A DNA stretch of 64,000 nucleotides from positions 64,230,881-64,294,880 of the forward strand of contig CM068581.1 of NCBI GenBank assembly GCA_035048485.1, in the 5' to 3' direction. Each line of letters opens with the position of its first letter. Position 1 is the first letter of the stretch. This stretch comes from Pteria penguin. Taxonomy: Eukaryota > Mollusca > Bivalvia > Pterioida > Pteriidae. Positions 54,401-57,370 of the stretch are shown one piece after another. The notes beneath the pieces were generated by a model that searched no databases, was not told where the DNA came from, and worked only from the letters and a program-made list of their open reading frames with translations. The translations under genes were made by a program, and so were the position numbers.

Positions 54401-56746
54401 ACAAAGTGTTCCAGGAGGACAGTGCGAGACTTGTACATGTCAGGTAAGGAAAATGTGACGTCTAATATCGAGACATGGCAGGTGATTCTATGCATTGTAG
54501 ATACATCTTATTTAATGGTCTCCATTTACTAGACTGTTTGACTTATTAGAAACAAAATTCAAATTAGAAATTTACTAGTTGAAAATTGATAATGTTGTAA
54601 TTTAGTTTGCAACATTTTCATGTAATTTTTTCTCTAGAGCATACTGAAAACTAGAGTGTGGATGTGGTTATGGTAGGGCATGTAGATGTTGATAAGTTCT
54701 TCCTGACTGTTTGTTGGCTTTTACCACAGTTCTATGCTTCAGTGTGTATAGACTGATTTTACATTTAGTTTAATCTCTTTAATGCCATTTATGATAATTA
54801 TTCATGTCAAACTTTATGGGTTTGTAGACCCTGTAGGTGCAAAATTTCATTACCTTGACAGTTTTGTAGACACTAGACAGTACAAGAAATTTTTTCCTGA
54901 CTGATGCAAAATTTGATAGCCATGGTTTCATGGTTCAGTAAACACCTAATTTTGCTTCTTGAAAGCATGGGGACATTATGTCTCATTTGTCTGTTTGTCG
55001 TACCGTCCATCCGTCTGCCTGTATGTTCGTCCATCCGTCTGTCGCAAAAACTTTAACCTTGGTCATAACTATTTATTCGTAAGATGCAGGGCCTATTTGG
55101 CATGTGTGTCCCTAATTGCAATACCTTTCTGTTGGTACCAAAATTTTCATTATGTGACCTTGACTGTTACTTTTGACCTACTTCAATGTAACTTTTTTAC
55201 TGTAAGACGTAGGGATGTGTCTCTGTAGACATGCACAACCATTATATGTCACAGAACACTGCACCCTTACTGATATAACTCCGTAAGTGGGGGACCACCA
55301 TTCTCTGAATTAGCTTGTTGGATCTTTTGTATAGCATTAATGATATCTTCATACTTGATGGATTTCTAGATAATGATAATTTTCCTCCACTAATGCAAAA
55401 TTTGGTTACCTTGACCTCAATTTCAGCCTTCACTGAAAACAAACTGCTTTTGTCACTCTTCTTGGTTGCATAGATCATCAACCAAATACATTAGAATGAT
55501 GTAGAAGGCTATCTTAAGAATATAGTTGTTTTTGGTTCCATTCCAAAATATTTAACGTTTCATATTTTAATTTGACATCATTTTTCAGGAATTCTGAGAT
55601 TTTCTTGTATAAGTTGCATATAACACATTAATTTTAAGCATTCAGATGCGGAGTCCTATAGGAAACATGTTGTTTGTCTGTCTGTCTCTCCTTCCATCTG
55701 TCCGTCAACACTTTGGTTCTTCTTCTTCTTCCAATACGAAGTGTACTCAAAAGTTGAGCGTTATACTTCAACGCGATAACTTCAGTAGTTCTTCACATAC
55801 AGCTTTCATATTTTATACATAGATGCAGGATGATGAGAAAAAGATACCAATACATTCTGAGTCTGATATTGAACTTTAATGGATTTCTCTTTGAATTCAG
55901 TACTTGTTTTAAGCATTGTGCAACAACTCAATAAGTGATACTAGAAGAAAATACTTAGATTTTTGGGGGGGATATTTTTGTATTCATTGCTTTGCTATAT
56001 TCAATGTAGAGAAGTAAGTTTGCAGTCATTTGCCATAAACATAGATAGCAAGAGAATATATGTAACTGTGAGGATGTTCAAGCAGTCAGTTGCTTGTCAA
56101 TGACAAAATTTTGCTCATGTACGTGATATACTGTAGGCTATTTTGGCCTCTTGTTTCAGTTTGTGCTACGCCGGAGTTGCCTAGTGGATAAGGTGCTCGG
56201 CTCATGATCAAGAGGTCCCGGGATACACTCCCACCCTAGGCATACCGGTGTTGTGTCTTTCGGATGAGACAGTAAAAACCGAGGTACCATGTCATGGTAG
56301 GCATGGCACGTAAAAGATCCCTACCTGCTTCGATTGGGTCCGTTGTAAAGGCCTAAGTTTGTATGCAATGCATTAGGCAGATGCTGTCACCATATACGTG
56401 AAATAATCTTGGAGTGATGTAAAACAGTAATCAGTCAATCAGTCGGTTTGTGGTGATTTAATCACAGAATAGTGAAGATATTCCTTGTATCAATAGAAAA
56501 GAACTACAATTCCTTTTGACTGGGTTTTATTGTTTTGATTTCACTATATGCTATATTTGCCCTACCATACAGTTTGGTACAATAGAGTGCAGGAGAAAGC
56601 CATGCCAGGCTGCAGCTTGCCGTAATCCTTCACCAGATGCCTGCAGTTGTCCATCATGTGATCAGTGTAGTTACCAAGGCAATGAGTACAATGACGGAGA
56701 CAGATTGTCTGATCAGAATGACCCATGCCAAGATTGTGTTTGTAGG
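7874..56746 (+). CDS. Giant NELL-like / tyrosinase / Kunitz / poly-VWC extracellular protein (37 exons seen, both ends incomplete)
   Basis: Thirty-seven exons, listed separately, join in one frame. Every boundary has AG and GT, phases match at all 36 junctions, and the sum (9,749 nt plus one base from the missing upstream exon) is exactly 3,250 codons with no stop. Domain order with residues numbered from the first exon found: TSPN/LamG 1-193, coiled coil about 205-243, VWC-like to 289, EGF 291-327, Kunitz 330-381, VWC-like linker to 486, tyrosinase 500-740, GYD array 764-865, unknown domain to 925, Cys-rich to 1007; second EGF, Kunitz, GYD array, linker, tyrosinase, GYD array, unknown domain and Cys-rich to 1890; then VWC repeats to 3250. 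High Cys content, EGF, Kunitz and VWC modules imply a secreted protein. NELL proteins share the N-terminal order but have no tyrosinase. I do not recognise a named gene. The function in matrix hardening is inferred. Confidence 0.85.
8380..11242 (+). other. Intron between TSPN exons; AT-rich with interspersed repeat
   Basis: No coding exon is recognisable here. The stretch 10450-10870 holds repeated GACCTTGACCTTTGACC-like phrases and a GGGGGCATTTGTATTTCAC terminus, the family listed at other introns. The rest is AT-rich unique-looking sequence. Confidence 0.6.
10450..10870 (+). repeat. Interspersed repeat of the GACCTTGACC family
   Basis: Three cycles containing GACCTTGACCTTTGACCTAC-like text and CATATTTCACATGTGTATT, ending GGGGGCATTTGTATTTCAC. 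Shares its 3' end with 38870-39130 and 46340-46815. Confidence 0.6.
11243..11312 (+). CDS. Exon 2: end of TSPN/LamG domain
   Basis: A 70-nt exon (phase 0 in, 1 out) between TTTTCATTTTCAG and GTATTT. It encodes GLLFEAKVYNYHNSKLTTCN followed by RLA, which lines up with the closing strand and terminal Cys of the NELL TSPN domain (glycine-leucine start, Cys near the end). The frame joins directly to the 7874 exon. It would not be found by ORF length alone. Confidence 0.82.
13060..13169 (+). CDS. Exon 3: linker and first half of coiled coil
   Basis: Acceptor GATGATTTTAG, donor GTAGGT. After a short Ser/Asn/Asp-rich linker (QQDERSGSNSDNQ) it encodes SLEVLQQKVTQLTSIVDSLK, with hydrophobic residues at heptad a/d spacing. 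NELL and thrombospondins have an oligomerising coiled coil at the same place, so this protein is probably a trimer or higher oligomer (inference). Confidence 0.85.
13170..17839 (+). other. Long intron, no exon recognised
   Basis: About 4.7 kb, AT-rich. At 15395-15490 there is a tRNA-derived SINE-like fragment with a GGGTTTGATCCC B-box. There are scattered poly-A runs (15107-15123). ORFs at 13369-13671 and 14365-14670 have no domain signature and no matching splice phases, so they were not called. Confidence 0.55.
15395..15490 (+). repeat. tRNA-derived SINE-like fragment
   Basis: GAGTTGGTATAGTGATTAAA and GGGTTTGATCCC at A-box/B-box spacing, in the intron before exon 4. Confidence 0.45.
17840..17971 (+). 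CDS. Exon 4: second half of coiled coil and start of VWC-like module
   Basis: Forty-four codons, phase 0/0, between ACTTTCCAG and GTAATT. NSDLKAKLSILDTCVCYPQC continues the heptads of exon 3 and runs into a VWC module: CLVNGVIYEDGETW then CTQCLCQ. The NELL order coiled coil then CxC, a G-x-Y-x-D/E-G-E-x-W segment and CxxCxC is the same. Confidence 0.88.
19223..19271 (+). CDS. Exon 5: end of first VWC-like module
   Basis: A 49-nt exon (phase 0/1) between TTATTTTCAG and GTATAG. It reads GGQHSCSRRIDLPQCM, the strand following CxCQ in VWC subdomain 1. The module then goes straight to EGF, so the usual CC..C subdomain 2 is absent. It is small, but the phase fits both neighbours and the Cys positions fit the family. 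Confidence 0.75.
20340..20515 (+). repeat. tRNA-derived SINE-like element
   Basis: GGCTTAGTGTAGTGATTAAG resembles a tRNA A-box region, and the element ends with GATGTAAAACTCAGTCAAAC, a tail related to the SINE at 56161 (GATGTAAAACAGTAATCAGTC). It lies in the intron before the first EGF exon. Confidence 0.5.
20635..20859 (+). CDS. Exon 6: EGF-like domain 1 and first half of Kunitz domain 1
   Basis: Acceptor TTTTTCAG, donor GTATGT, symmetric 1-1 phase. EGF: six Cys from CTNSPCQNQGYCVE to YQCLCQPPYDGPLCE. Kunitz: NPC, GAC, VRYYYDRFEEECRAF, TG. The P1 residue after the second Kunitz Cys is Asn, so typical trypsin inhibition is not expected. This opens duplicated unit 1. Confidence 0.93.
21363..21505 (+). 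CDS. Exon 7: second half of Kunitz domain 1
   Basis: Phase 1 to 0, acceptor CATTTTGTCAG, donor GTAATT. It encodes GCGGNVNNYETLHACQEVA, the canonical Kunitz GCGGNxNxF/Y-like strand, then SGACCFRRFR. Against unit 2 (CQSRCEIGACC) the sixth Cys is replaced by Ala (CQEVAMSGACC), so the Cys1-Cys6 disulphide cannot form normally. Confidence 0.9.
21880..22060 (-). repeat. tRNA-derived SINE-like element, reverse orientation
   Basis: Read on the minus strand it gives GTTCAATGGTAAGAGC, a Ser/Leu-like anticodon arm and GGGTTTGATTTCC, that is an A-box/B-box pair. It lacks a clean acceptor stem, so it is called a SINE head rather than a tRNA gene. Confidence 0.5.
22836..23056 (+). CDS. Exon 8: Cys-rich linker with VWC-like half-domain, unit 1
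   Basis: Starts right after TTTCTTTAG (phase 0) and leaves in phase 2 at GTATTT. VMSMRDCKAIH, LTCQEAACG, CQHKGQTYQAGDITYQGCQR and CTCEADDRWTC form a VWC subdomain-1 signature. It aligns Cys for Cys with the linker in the unit 2 exon at 31266. Confidence 0.9.
23160..23440 (+). repeat. Interspersed repeat plus SINE 3' fragment
   Basis: 23160-23335 has the CTTCAACATTGGTCATAAC and TTTTGACCTTGTGACC phrases shared with other introns. 23333-23440 matches the 3' part of the SINE at 56161 (GCTTCGGTTGGGTCTGTTGC, GACAGATGCTGTTGCCA). Confidence 0.5.
23550..24442 (+). CDS. Exon 9: tyrosinase domain 1 and start of GYD repeats
   Basis: An 893-nt exon, phase 2 to 1. Type-3 copper fold: EIRDMSRQEITRFQ helix; CuA SHGMHAHGGPYFLPWHR with His at residues 533 (or 536), 538 and 547; PYFDFTTD; CuB VHQFIGGDM and PYDPVFYTIHTYVDMLYW. 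His656 and His678 occupy the second and third CuB ligand positions. The first CuB position (four residues before His656) is Ile652 instead of His. Tyrosinases oxidise Tyr to DOPA and quinone; activity here is uncertain because one ligand is missing. The last 60 nt begin Gly-Tyr/Phe-Asp repeats. Earlier reads such as a start at 23533 are intron. Confidence 0.95.
24855..25040 (+). CDS. Exon 10: GYD repeat exon, unit 1
   Basis: A 186-nt symmetric 1-1 exon between GTGTTCAG and GTAAGT, made only of GYD pentapeptides plus one Cys (DNLCLNRQ). Both boundaries split a Gly codon, so exon gain or loss would keep the frame. Confidence 0.92.
25366..25450 (+). repeat. Two tandem copies of a ~43-bp segment
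   Basis: CATTTGAAGTT...TTTGATCACACAAGTT occurs twice in tandem in the intron before exon 11. Confidence 0.75.
25766..26005 (+). CDS. Exon 11: last GYD repeats and uncharacterised domain 1
   Basis: Phase 1/1. FTKIGLDRYGFDRNGYDVNQ ends the array. Then CNYLSNGPFSTILSLRIWEL, a helix-like stretch, VPRMCPALGPIPENWIRQFW and SELKDVS follow. The same 60-residue block occurs in unit 2 (FLGPIYMIIKHW, ITRICPAVTDLPTWM). I do not recognise the family: two Cys, a GP turn and a CPA motif are its marks. Confidence 0.88.
26380..26625 (+). CDS. Exon 12: Cys-rich motif 1
   Basis: Phase 1/1, acceptor CCTTCATAG, donor GTAATT. RFCFHVESYTSPCTC, HNPCLNETCHSYPEAICHV and DFCSACTATWYHEGKVIDC give about ten Cys in a C-x-x-C-x-x-x-WY layout. 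It aligns with exons 18 and 19 in unit 2 (PDAVCRTNRCGGCSVEWY). It closes unit 1. Confidence 0.88.
26860..26920 (+). repeat. Two tandem copies of a ~30-bp segment
   Basis: CTGCTATAGAGTATCCTAAC occurs twice in tandem in the intron before exon 13. Confidence 0.85.
27023..27181 (+). CDS. Exon 13: EGF-like domain 2
   Basis: Phase 1/1, 159 nt, acceptor GGTAAATTTCAG, donor GTCAGT. DFCQPNPCLNGGECIKS then CRCAPGYDGDRCQH is a complete six-Cys EGF domain. The tail EVCSLPQVSG supplies the first Kunitz Cys. It opens duplicated unit 2. Confidence 0.93.
27393..27760 (+). repeat. 33-bp minisatellite in intron
   Basis: About eleven imperfect copies of GGTGGCACATGAAATATCCC plus TCAGTGCTTCA. Non-coding and diverged; an ORF at 27662-27892 crossing it is a by-product. 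Confidence 0.85.
28416..28623 (+). CDS. Exon 14: Kunitz domain 2 and first GYD repeats of array 2a
   Basis: Phase 1 to 2. NCGGQLTRWYYNYRTQSCER, YTGCGGNANNFDTEETCQSR and CEIGACC: all six Kunitz Cys are present, counting the one in exon 13. The P1 residue is Gly, so inhibition of trypsin-like enzymes is unlikely. It ends GYNPQGFD. The donor GTTGGT is not ideal but is the one that keeps GFDR-YGFN in frame with exon 15. Confidence 0.9.
29554..29663 (+). CDS. Exon 15: GYD repeat exon, unit 2
   Basis: Phase 2 to 1, acceptor GTTCATGTAG, donor GTAGTG. It encodes YGFNVDGRNKAGSRQTVNNS, then PWGNRVYNSKGYDWQ, a decayed pentapeptide stretch. It is only 110 nt and lies in a different frame from the ORF visible at 29409-29696, so it was recognised from the repeat and the phase fit. 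Confidence 0.8.
30235..30400 (+). CDS. Exon 16: GYD repeat exon, unit 2
   Basis: Phase 1 to 2, acceptor CATTTCAG, donor GTATGG. It encodes YNKAGYNKNGYDRFGYDSKG, then DREGFNILGYSKIGEYD and EQGYNVEKYN. The overlapping minus-strand ORF (30231-30623) is a shadow produced by the regular 15-bp period. Confidence 0.9.
30470..30570 (+). repeat. CTGTCCATC-type simple-repeat cluster
   Basis: Alternating CTGTCCATC, TTTGTCTG and CCGTCCGTC words, as at the 5' end of the other interspersed repeats in this window (46440, 54990, 55680, 56825). It lies in the intron after exon 16. Confidence 0.6.
31266..33080 (+). CDS. Exon 17: linker, pseudo-tyrosinase domain 2, GYD array 2b and uncharacterised domain 2
   Basis: An 1,815-nt exon, phase 2/2, holding what unit 1 spreads over four exons. 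Linker: YYYKCRPTRLAQCQ to CHVCTC. Tyrosinase fold: MEIRDLTGAELQKYQ, ETSLAWNRFFLKHVEQEM, IPYYDWTVDAG, FKTFVGGHM, PYDPLYLSFMAYIDKIWDKW. Copper ligands are gone: Tyr1366, Ser1371 and Asn1380 for CuA; Val1487, Lys1491 and Met1513 for CuB. The fold landmarks (GG, PYDP, the W-D-K-W helix) remain, so it is a maintained pseudo-enzyme rather than a decayed gene. Then come 26 GYD repeats and CNNYFLGPIYMIIKHW with ITRICPAVTDLPTW. The ATG at 31231 is upstream intron, not a start. Confidence 0.95.
32341..32781 (+). repeat. Coding GYD pentapeptide array 2b
   Basis: About 26 pentapeptides without an intron: GYDRHGFDREGYDRDGFD and so on, with breaks NTDKRGIYNALG and TWAVSPIPDIFDQYG. The overlapping ORFs at 32282-32713 (+) and 32335-32640 (-) are frame shadows of this 15-bp period. 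Confidence 0.92.
33512..33606 (+). CDS. Exon 18: Cys-rich motif 2, first part
   Basis: Phase 2 to 1, acceptor TTATTTCAG, donor GTAATT. LCFVTYYYSECPFGRFPVSC then PRDLCQGRTCP. It matches RFCFHVESYTSPC of exon 12. In unit 1 the motif is a single exon, here it is two. Confidence 0.82.
34139..34231 (+). CDS. Exon 19: Cys-rich motif 2, second part
   Basis: Phase 1/1, acceptor CTTCTCTGTAG, donor GTCAGT. VPDAVCRTNRCGGCSVEWYN then GKPVVCS, matching PEAICHVDFCSACTATWYHE in exon 12. It closes unit 2. Confidence 0.85.
34352..34431 (+). CDS. Exon 20: first half of VWC 1
   Basis: Phase 1 to 0, donor GTAAGT. CQGDQGQERPEGSTWRKSEC then DTCTCR. The acceptor (TATTGAAAAG) has a poor pyrimidine tract, but the frame and the C-x-x-C-x-C signature fit. 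Confidence 0.78.
34999..35092 (+). CDS. Exon 21: second half of VWC 1
   Basis: Phase 0 to 1. GGVISCSTRCPAVTCRYPVQ, then GQCCPSCD, the usual VWC subdomain 2 ending in CC-x-x-C. Acceptor CATTATCAG, donor GTAGGT. Confidence 0.9.
35722..35963 (+). CDS. Exon 22: VWC 2 and first half of VWC 3
   Basis: Phase 1 to 0. CLYKNQIYDNGATFSPARCQ, CECNRGEVTC, GACCPVC form a whole VWC; then CGKYANATQWSQSPCKRCSC starts the next. The reading frame differs from the long ORFs seen here at 35692-35967 (+) and on the minus strand, which are shadows. Confidence 0.92.
36280..36570 (+). repeat. Interspersed repeat fragment
   Basis: GACAAAAACTTATAACTCAT, TTTCATATTTTTCATTGC and GCATTGACCTTGACATTTTAC are the phrases of the family seen at 10450, 23160, 38870 and 46340. 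Intronic. Confidence 0.45.
36946..37039 (+). CDS. Exon 23: second half of VWC 3
   Basis: Phase 0 to 1, acceptor TATATTTACAG, donor GTAAGC. NGNVRCVEIQCPAVTCNSPH then GQCCPEC. Confidence 0.9.
37219..38107 (+). mobile_element. Non-autonomous DNA transposon with long terminal inverted repeats
   Basis: The left end CCGTATTTACTCGAATATAA is repeated inverted at the right end (TTATATTCGAGTAAATATGG), with more inverted similarity inside (AATACGCAC; TTATTATACA / GTATTATACA). TA flanks both ends (37217-37218 and 38108-38109), as for a TA-target element. It is 889 bp, with no transposase ORF, inside the intron between exons 23 and 24. The element is more GC-rich and CpG-rich than the intron around it. 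Confidence 0.8.
38501..38677 (+). CDS. Exon 24: VWC 4
   Basis: One whole VWC per exon, phase 1/1, acceptor AATTTTTCAG, donor GTAAGT. CSYGGKFLRDGESFSPSPCQ, CTCRFGNVEC, CPPTDCENP, GGCCPVC. The ORF at 38510-38707 is another frame. Confidence 0.92.
38870..39130 (+). repeat. Interspersed repeat ending at an exon border
   Basis: It runs from GCCCCGGAATCAAAGATTC through CTGTGGCAAAAAAACTTTAA and CATGACCTTGATTGTGAC to GGGGGCATTTGTATTTCAC. Its terminal CTTGTTT is followed within 7 bp by the splice acceptor of exon 25. The same terminus occurs at 10840 and 46775. Confidence 0.65.
39138..39323 (+). CDS. Exon 25: VWC 5
   Basis: Phase 1/1. CDYDMRTYQHMESFTASYDS, CLNCSCVNSIVRC, CPSRNLPCRS, ENCCEYFC. Acceptor TTTGCTTTTAG, donor GTAAAT. 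The longer ORF from 38771 is read-through of the upstream intron. Confidence 0.9.
39684..39718. repeat. (AT)n microsatellite
   Basis: About 17 AT dinucleotides in the intron between exons 25 and 26. Confidence 0.95.
39857..40033 (+). CDS. Exon 26: VWC 6
   Basis: Phase 1/1. CTESGQQYGNRETWTSVSDP, CKVCTCTEGVVTC, AGQCCSQC. Acceptor TACTAG, donor GTAAGT. The last 64 nt of the exon are the founder copy of the 69-bp minisatellite that follows. Only this first donor keeps the frame: the next copy reads into TGA. Confidence 0.92.
39970..41142 (+). repeat. 69-bp minisatellite derived from exon 26 end and its splice donor
   Basis: Seventeen copies of a 69-bp unit; the span of 1,173 bp is exactly 17 x 69. 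Copy 1 is the exon 3' end plus GTAAG. Later copies keep CAGTGTAGAGGTAAGTC, so most carry a consensus donor. In most later copies ACGTGTTCAC has become ACGTGATCAC or similar, giving a stop in the VWC frame. The minus strand stays open (238 codons at 40431-41147) only because the unit is a multiple of three without a stop in that frame. Confidence 0.95.
41522..41701 (+). CDS. Exon 27: VWC 7
   Basis: Phase 1/1. CIFDGRRYNDGQSFAVQGPQ, CKMCTCSRGNVRC, GECCPKC. The acceptor (GATTCTTTTAG) is good; the donor GTTATT is weak but phase and domain end agree. Confidence 0.88.
41806..42676 (+). repeat. 40-bp minisatellite in intron
   Basis: About 22 copies of a 40-bp unit containing TATGCTAATGTATGTCCACC and TTTTATGGCTCTCTCAG. 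Copies are very similar and some differ by 1-4 bp in length. The plus-strand ORFs across 41857-42762 are by-products of the repeat. Confidence 0.95.
43269..43349 (+). CDS. Exon 28: first half of VWC 8
   Basis: An 81-nt exon, phase 1/1. CVFKGKTYRYGEAVSVDSCT then CVCKE. Acceptor TGTATTTTAG, donor GTATGG. It is too short for ORF-length methods. Confidence 0.88.
45041..46093 (+). mobile_element. Tc1/mariner-like non-autonomous element with TA flanks
   Basis: It starts TA-CAGTGAGGTGCAGCCCTA and ends inverted (TAGGACTGCACCCATCTG-TA). Ends beginning CAGTG at a TA site are typical of Tc1/mariner. The interior has an AT-rich core with (AAT)n and two GC/CpG-rich flanks full of GTTAACGC words. No transposase ORF. 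It ends 45 bp before exon 29. Confidence 0.75.
45450..45488. repeat. (AAT)n microsatellite inside the TIR element
   Basis: About 13 AAT units in the AT-rich core of the 45041-46093 element. Confidence 0.9.
46139..46311 (+). CDS. Exon 29: second half of VWC 8 and first half of VWC 9
   Basis: Phase 1 to 0. MLDCQKTECAPPACQNP, GRCCAVC, then CQYNGRSYREGQRFSSPTRR with CATCVCQ. Acceptor ACTTTCAG, donor GTTAGT. From here to the last exon most introns fall inside VWC domains in phase 0. Confidence 0.9.
46340..46815 (+). repeat. Interspersed repeat of the GACCTTGAC family
   Basis: It starts TTTATGCCCTGATTAAAGGG, has a CTGTCTGTTTGTCTGTC cluster and two copies of a segment with TTTTGAAC(T/C)GTGAGGGATAGA and CACCAAGGTCGATGAC, and ends GGAGGCATTTGTTTTTCAC. 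No coding signal. Confidence 0.65.
46955..47140 (+). CDS. Exon 30: second half of VWC 9 and first half of VWC 10
   Basis: Phase 0/0. NGQVTCSADQRNCPTSKC, GDCCPSC, then CTYLRRKFRNGQKFIPPGSD with CRVCKCT. Acceptor CTGTCTTTAG, donor GTAAGA. Confidence 0.92.
48207..48386 (+). CDS. Exon 31: second half of VWC 10 and first half of VWC 11
   Basis: Phase 0/0, 180 nt. NGNITCDKTTCPSLNCKNP, GYCCGVC, then CKVQGREYKEGQTFNDPRDQ with CSICTCR. Donor GTAAGT. Confidence 0.93.
48805..48981 (+). CDS. Exon 32: second half of VWC 11 and first half of VWC 12
   Basis: Phase 0/0, 177 nt. NGEINCQRMACSPPGCKNP, QDCCPTC, then CQYRGMVLRNRQSFANPADK with CQKCVCE. Acceptor TTTTCGACAG, donor GTCAGT. Confidence 0.92.
49080..49580 (-). 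repeat. Degenerate SINE-like fragments, reverse orientation
   Basis: GAGGGATCTTTGACATGCC and GAGGGATCCTTTACATGCC are reverse-strand relatives of the GGCACGTAAAAGATCCCTA block of the SINE at 56161. Boundaries cannot be set by eye. Confidence 0.4.
50134..50410 (+). CDS. Exon 33: second half of VWC 12 and whole VWC 13
   Basis: Phase 0 to 1. DGTVTCSQKDCPAMNCIDP, GECCGTC, then CRVSGKEYREGERFTSPNDP, CLDCVCRNSRADC, GQCCAEC. Acceptor TTTTCTGTCAG, donor GTAAGA. Confidence 0.93.
50969..52242 (+). CDS. Exon 34: seven whole VWC domains and the first half of an eighth
   Basis: A 1,274-nt intronless stretch, phase 1 to 0, acceptor TTTCTTTCTTCAG, donor GTAGGT. Domains start at CTFEGLVF, CYFQNREY, CMFEGVRY, CMVEGREV, CFYQGKEY, CSYRGTIY and CLYNSKVI, each ending CC-x-x-C, and CRYGDRRY begins the next. 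These are VWC 14-21. In VWC 15 the usual G-x-V-x-C has Gln for Cys (GNVKQESRQC). VWC 20 is a little shorter than its neighbours. VWC arrays in chordin and kielin-like proteins bind BMP ligands; whether these do is unknown. Confidence 0.95.
52578..52742 (+). CDS. Exon 35: end of VWC 21 and first half of VWC 22
   Basis: Phase 0/0, 165 nt. DGSVQCGRKTCPAVTCRDP, TKGCCPEC, CQYQGRSLRNGQSIPGRDC, EICTCQ. Nearly the same as exon 36, so the pair is a recent exon duplication. Confidence 0.93.
52797..52965 (-). repeat. tRNA-derived SINE-like element, reverse orientation
   Basis: On the minus strand: GGCGTGGTGTTGTGGTTTAG (A-box region) and GGGTTTGATTCCC (B-box), followed by a non-tRNA body. It is in the intron between the two duplicated VWC exons. 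Confidence 0.6.
53286..53374. repeat. 89-bp near-perfect hairpin
   Basis: TTGGATGGAGGTAT at the left pairs with ATACCTCCATCCAA at the right (14 bp perfect); the inner arms AGGATGGAAA and TTTCCATCC also pair. A palindromic MITE remnant is likely. Confidence 0.8.
54279..54443 (+). CDS. Exon 36: end of VWC 22 and first half of VWC 23
   Basis: Phase 0/0, 165 nt. DGTVECRRKTCPAVSCRNP, TKDCCPEC, CQYQGRSVRNGQSVPGGQC, ETCTCQ. Same length, phase and almost the same sequence as exon 35. Acceptor CATTCTAG, donor GTAAGG. Confidence 0.93.
54960..55260 (+). repeat. Interspersed repeat of the GACCTTGAC family
   Basis: CTGTTTGTCGTACCGTCC cluster, CAAAAACTTTAACCTTGGTC, TATGTGACCTTGACTGTTAC. A related stretch lies at 55650-55900. 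Confidence 0.55.
56161..56447 (+). repeat. tRNA-derived SINE (most complete copy)
   Basis: GAGTTGCCTAGTGGATAAGG (A-box-like), then GAGGTCCCGGGAT (B-box-like), a body with GGCACGTAAAAGATCCCTAC and GGCAGATGCTGTCACC, and a tail GATGTAAAACAGTAATCAGT with CAATCAGTC. Fragments of the same body occur at 630-720 and 23333-23440. It sits about 125 bp upstream of exon 37. Confidence 0.7.
56573..56746 (+). CDS. Exon 37: end of VWC 23 and first half of VWC 24 (last exon in window)
   Basis: Phase 0/0, 174 nt. FGTIECRRKPCQAAACRNP, ACSCPSC (the usual CC is CSC), then CSYQGNEYNDGDRLSDQNDP with CQDCVCR. Acceptor CCCTACCATACAG, donor GTAAGT. VWC 24 is left half-finished, so coding must resume beyond 64000; no matching exon was found in 56747-64000. 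Confidence 0.92.
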
Positions 56747-56799
56747 GTAAGTGTCTCTTGTTTATGTACAGTAACTTCGTCTTGTGATTGATTCTTGCA

Positions 56800-57370
56800 A
56801 ACTGGAGGGGACTATAGTGTTTGTCGTTGTCCGTCTGTCTGTCCGGATAGTTTCCAGACAGTAACTTCAGATGACCAATTTGATTCAAACTTCATACAAT
56901 GTAAACCTATATGAAGATCTAATGTGGGATTGATTTTGGGGTCAAAAGGTCAACTCGAAGGTAACTGCTACTAAAAATAGACATTTATCATTGTATTTCG
57001 GTTCTAGATAATAACTAGGAGTTAGGAATGATTGATTTCTTTCAAATTTTATATAAGGCTAGCTCATGTAAAGGTCTAGGGTGAGATTGATTTTGGGGTC
57101 AAAAGTTCAATTCTAAAAGTAACTGTTACTAAAAATAGACATTTATCACTGCATTTCGGTTGCTAGATAATAACTTGAGTTAAGAACAATTGATTTCTTC
57201 TAAATTTCATACAATGCTAGCTTATGTATAGGTCTAAGGCGGGATAGATTTTTGGGTCGAAAAGTCAACTTTATGGGTCACTGCTACTGAAAATAGACAT
57301 CAGCATAGTTCAGTTGTAGACTTGTTACTGAAAATAGTGATTCATCACTGTTTCAGTTTCCAGATGATGA
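56800..57370 (+). repeat. Interspersed repeat with three internal copies
   Basis: TAAAAATAGACATTTATCA recurs at about 56972 and 57128, with a related GAAAATAGACATCAGCAT near 57289, each after a phrase like GGGTCAAAAGGTCAAC; a CTGTCTGTCCG cluster lies at the 5' end. A roughly 155-bp internal repetition. Confidence 0.6.
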
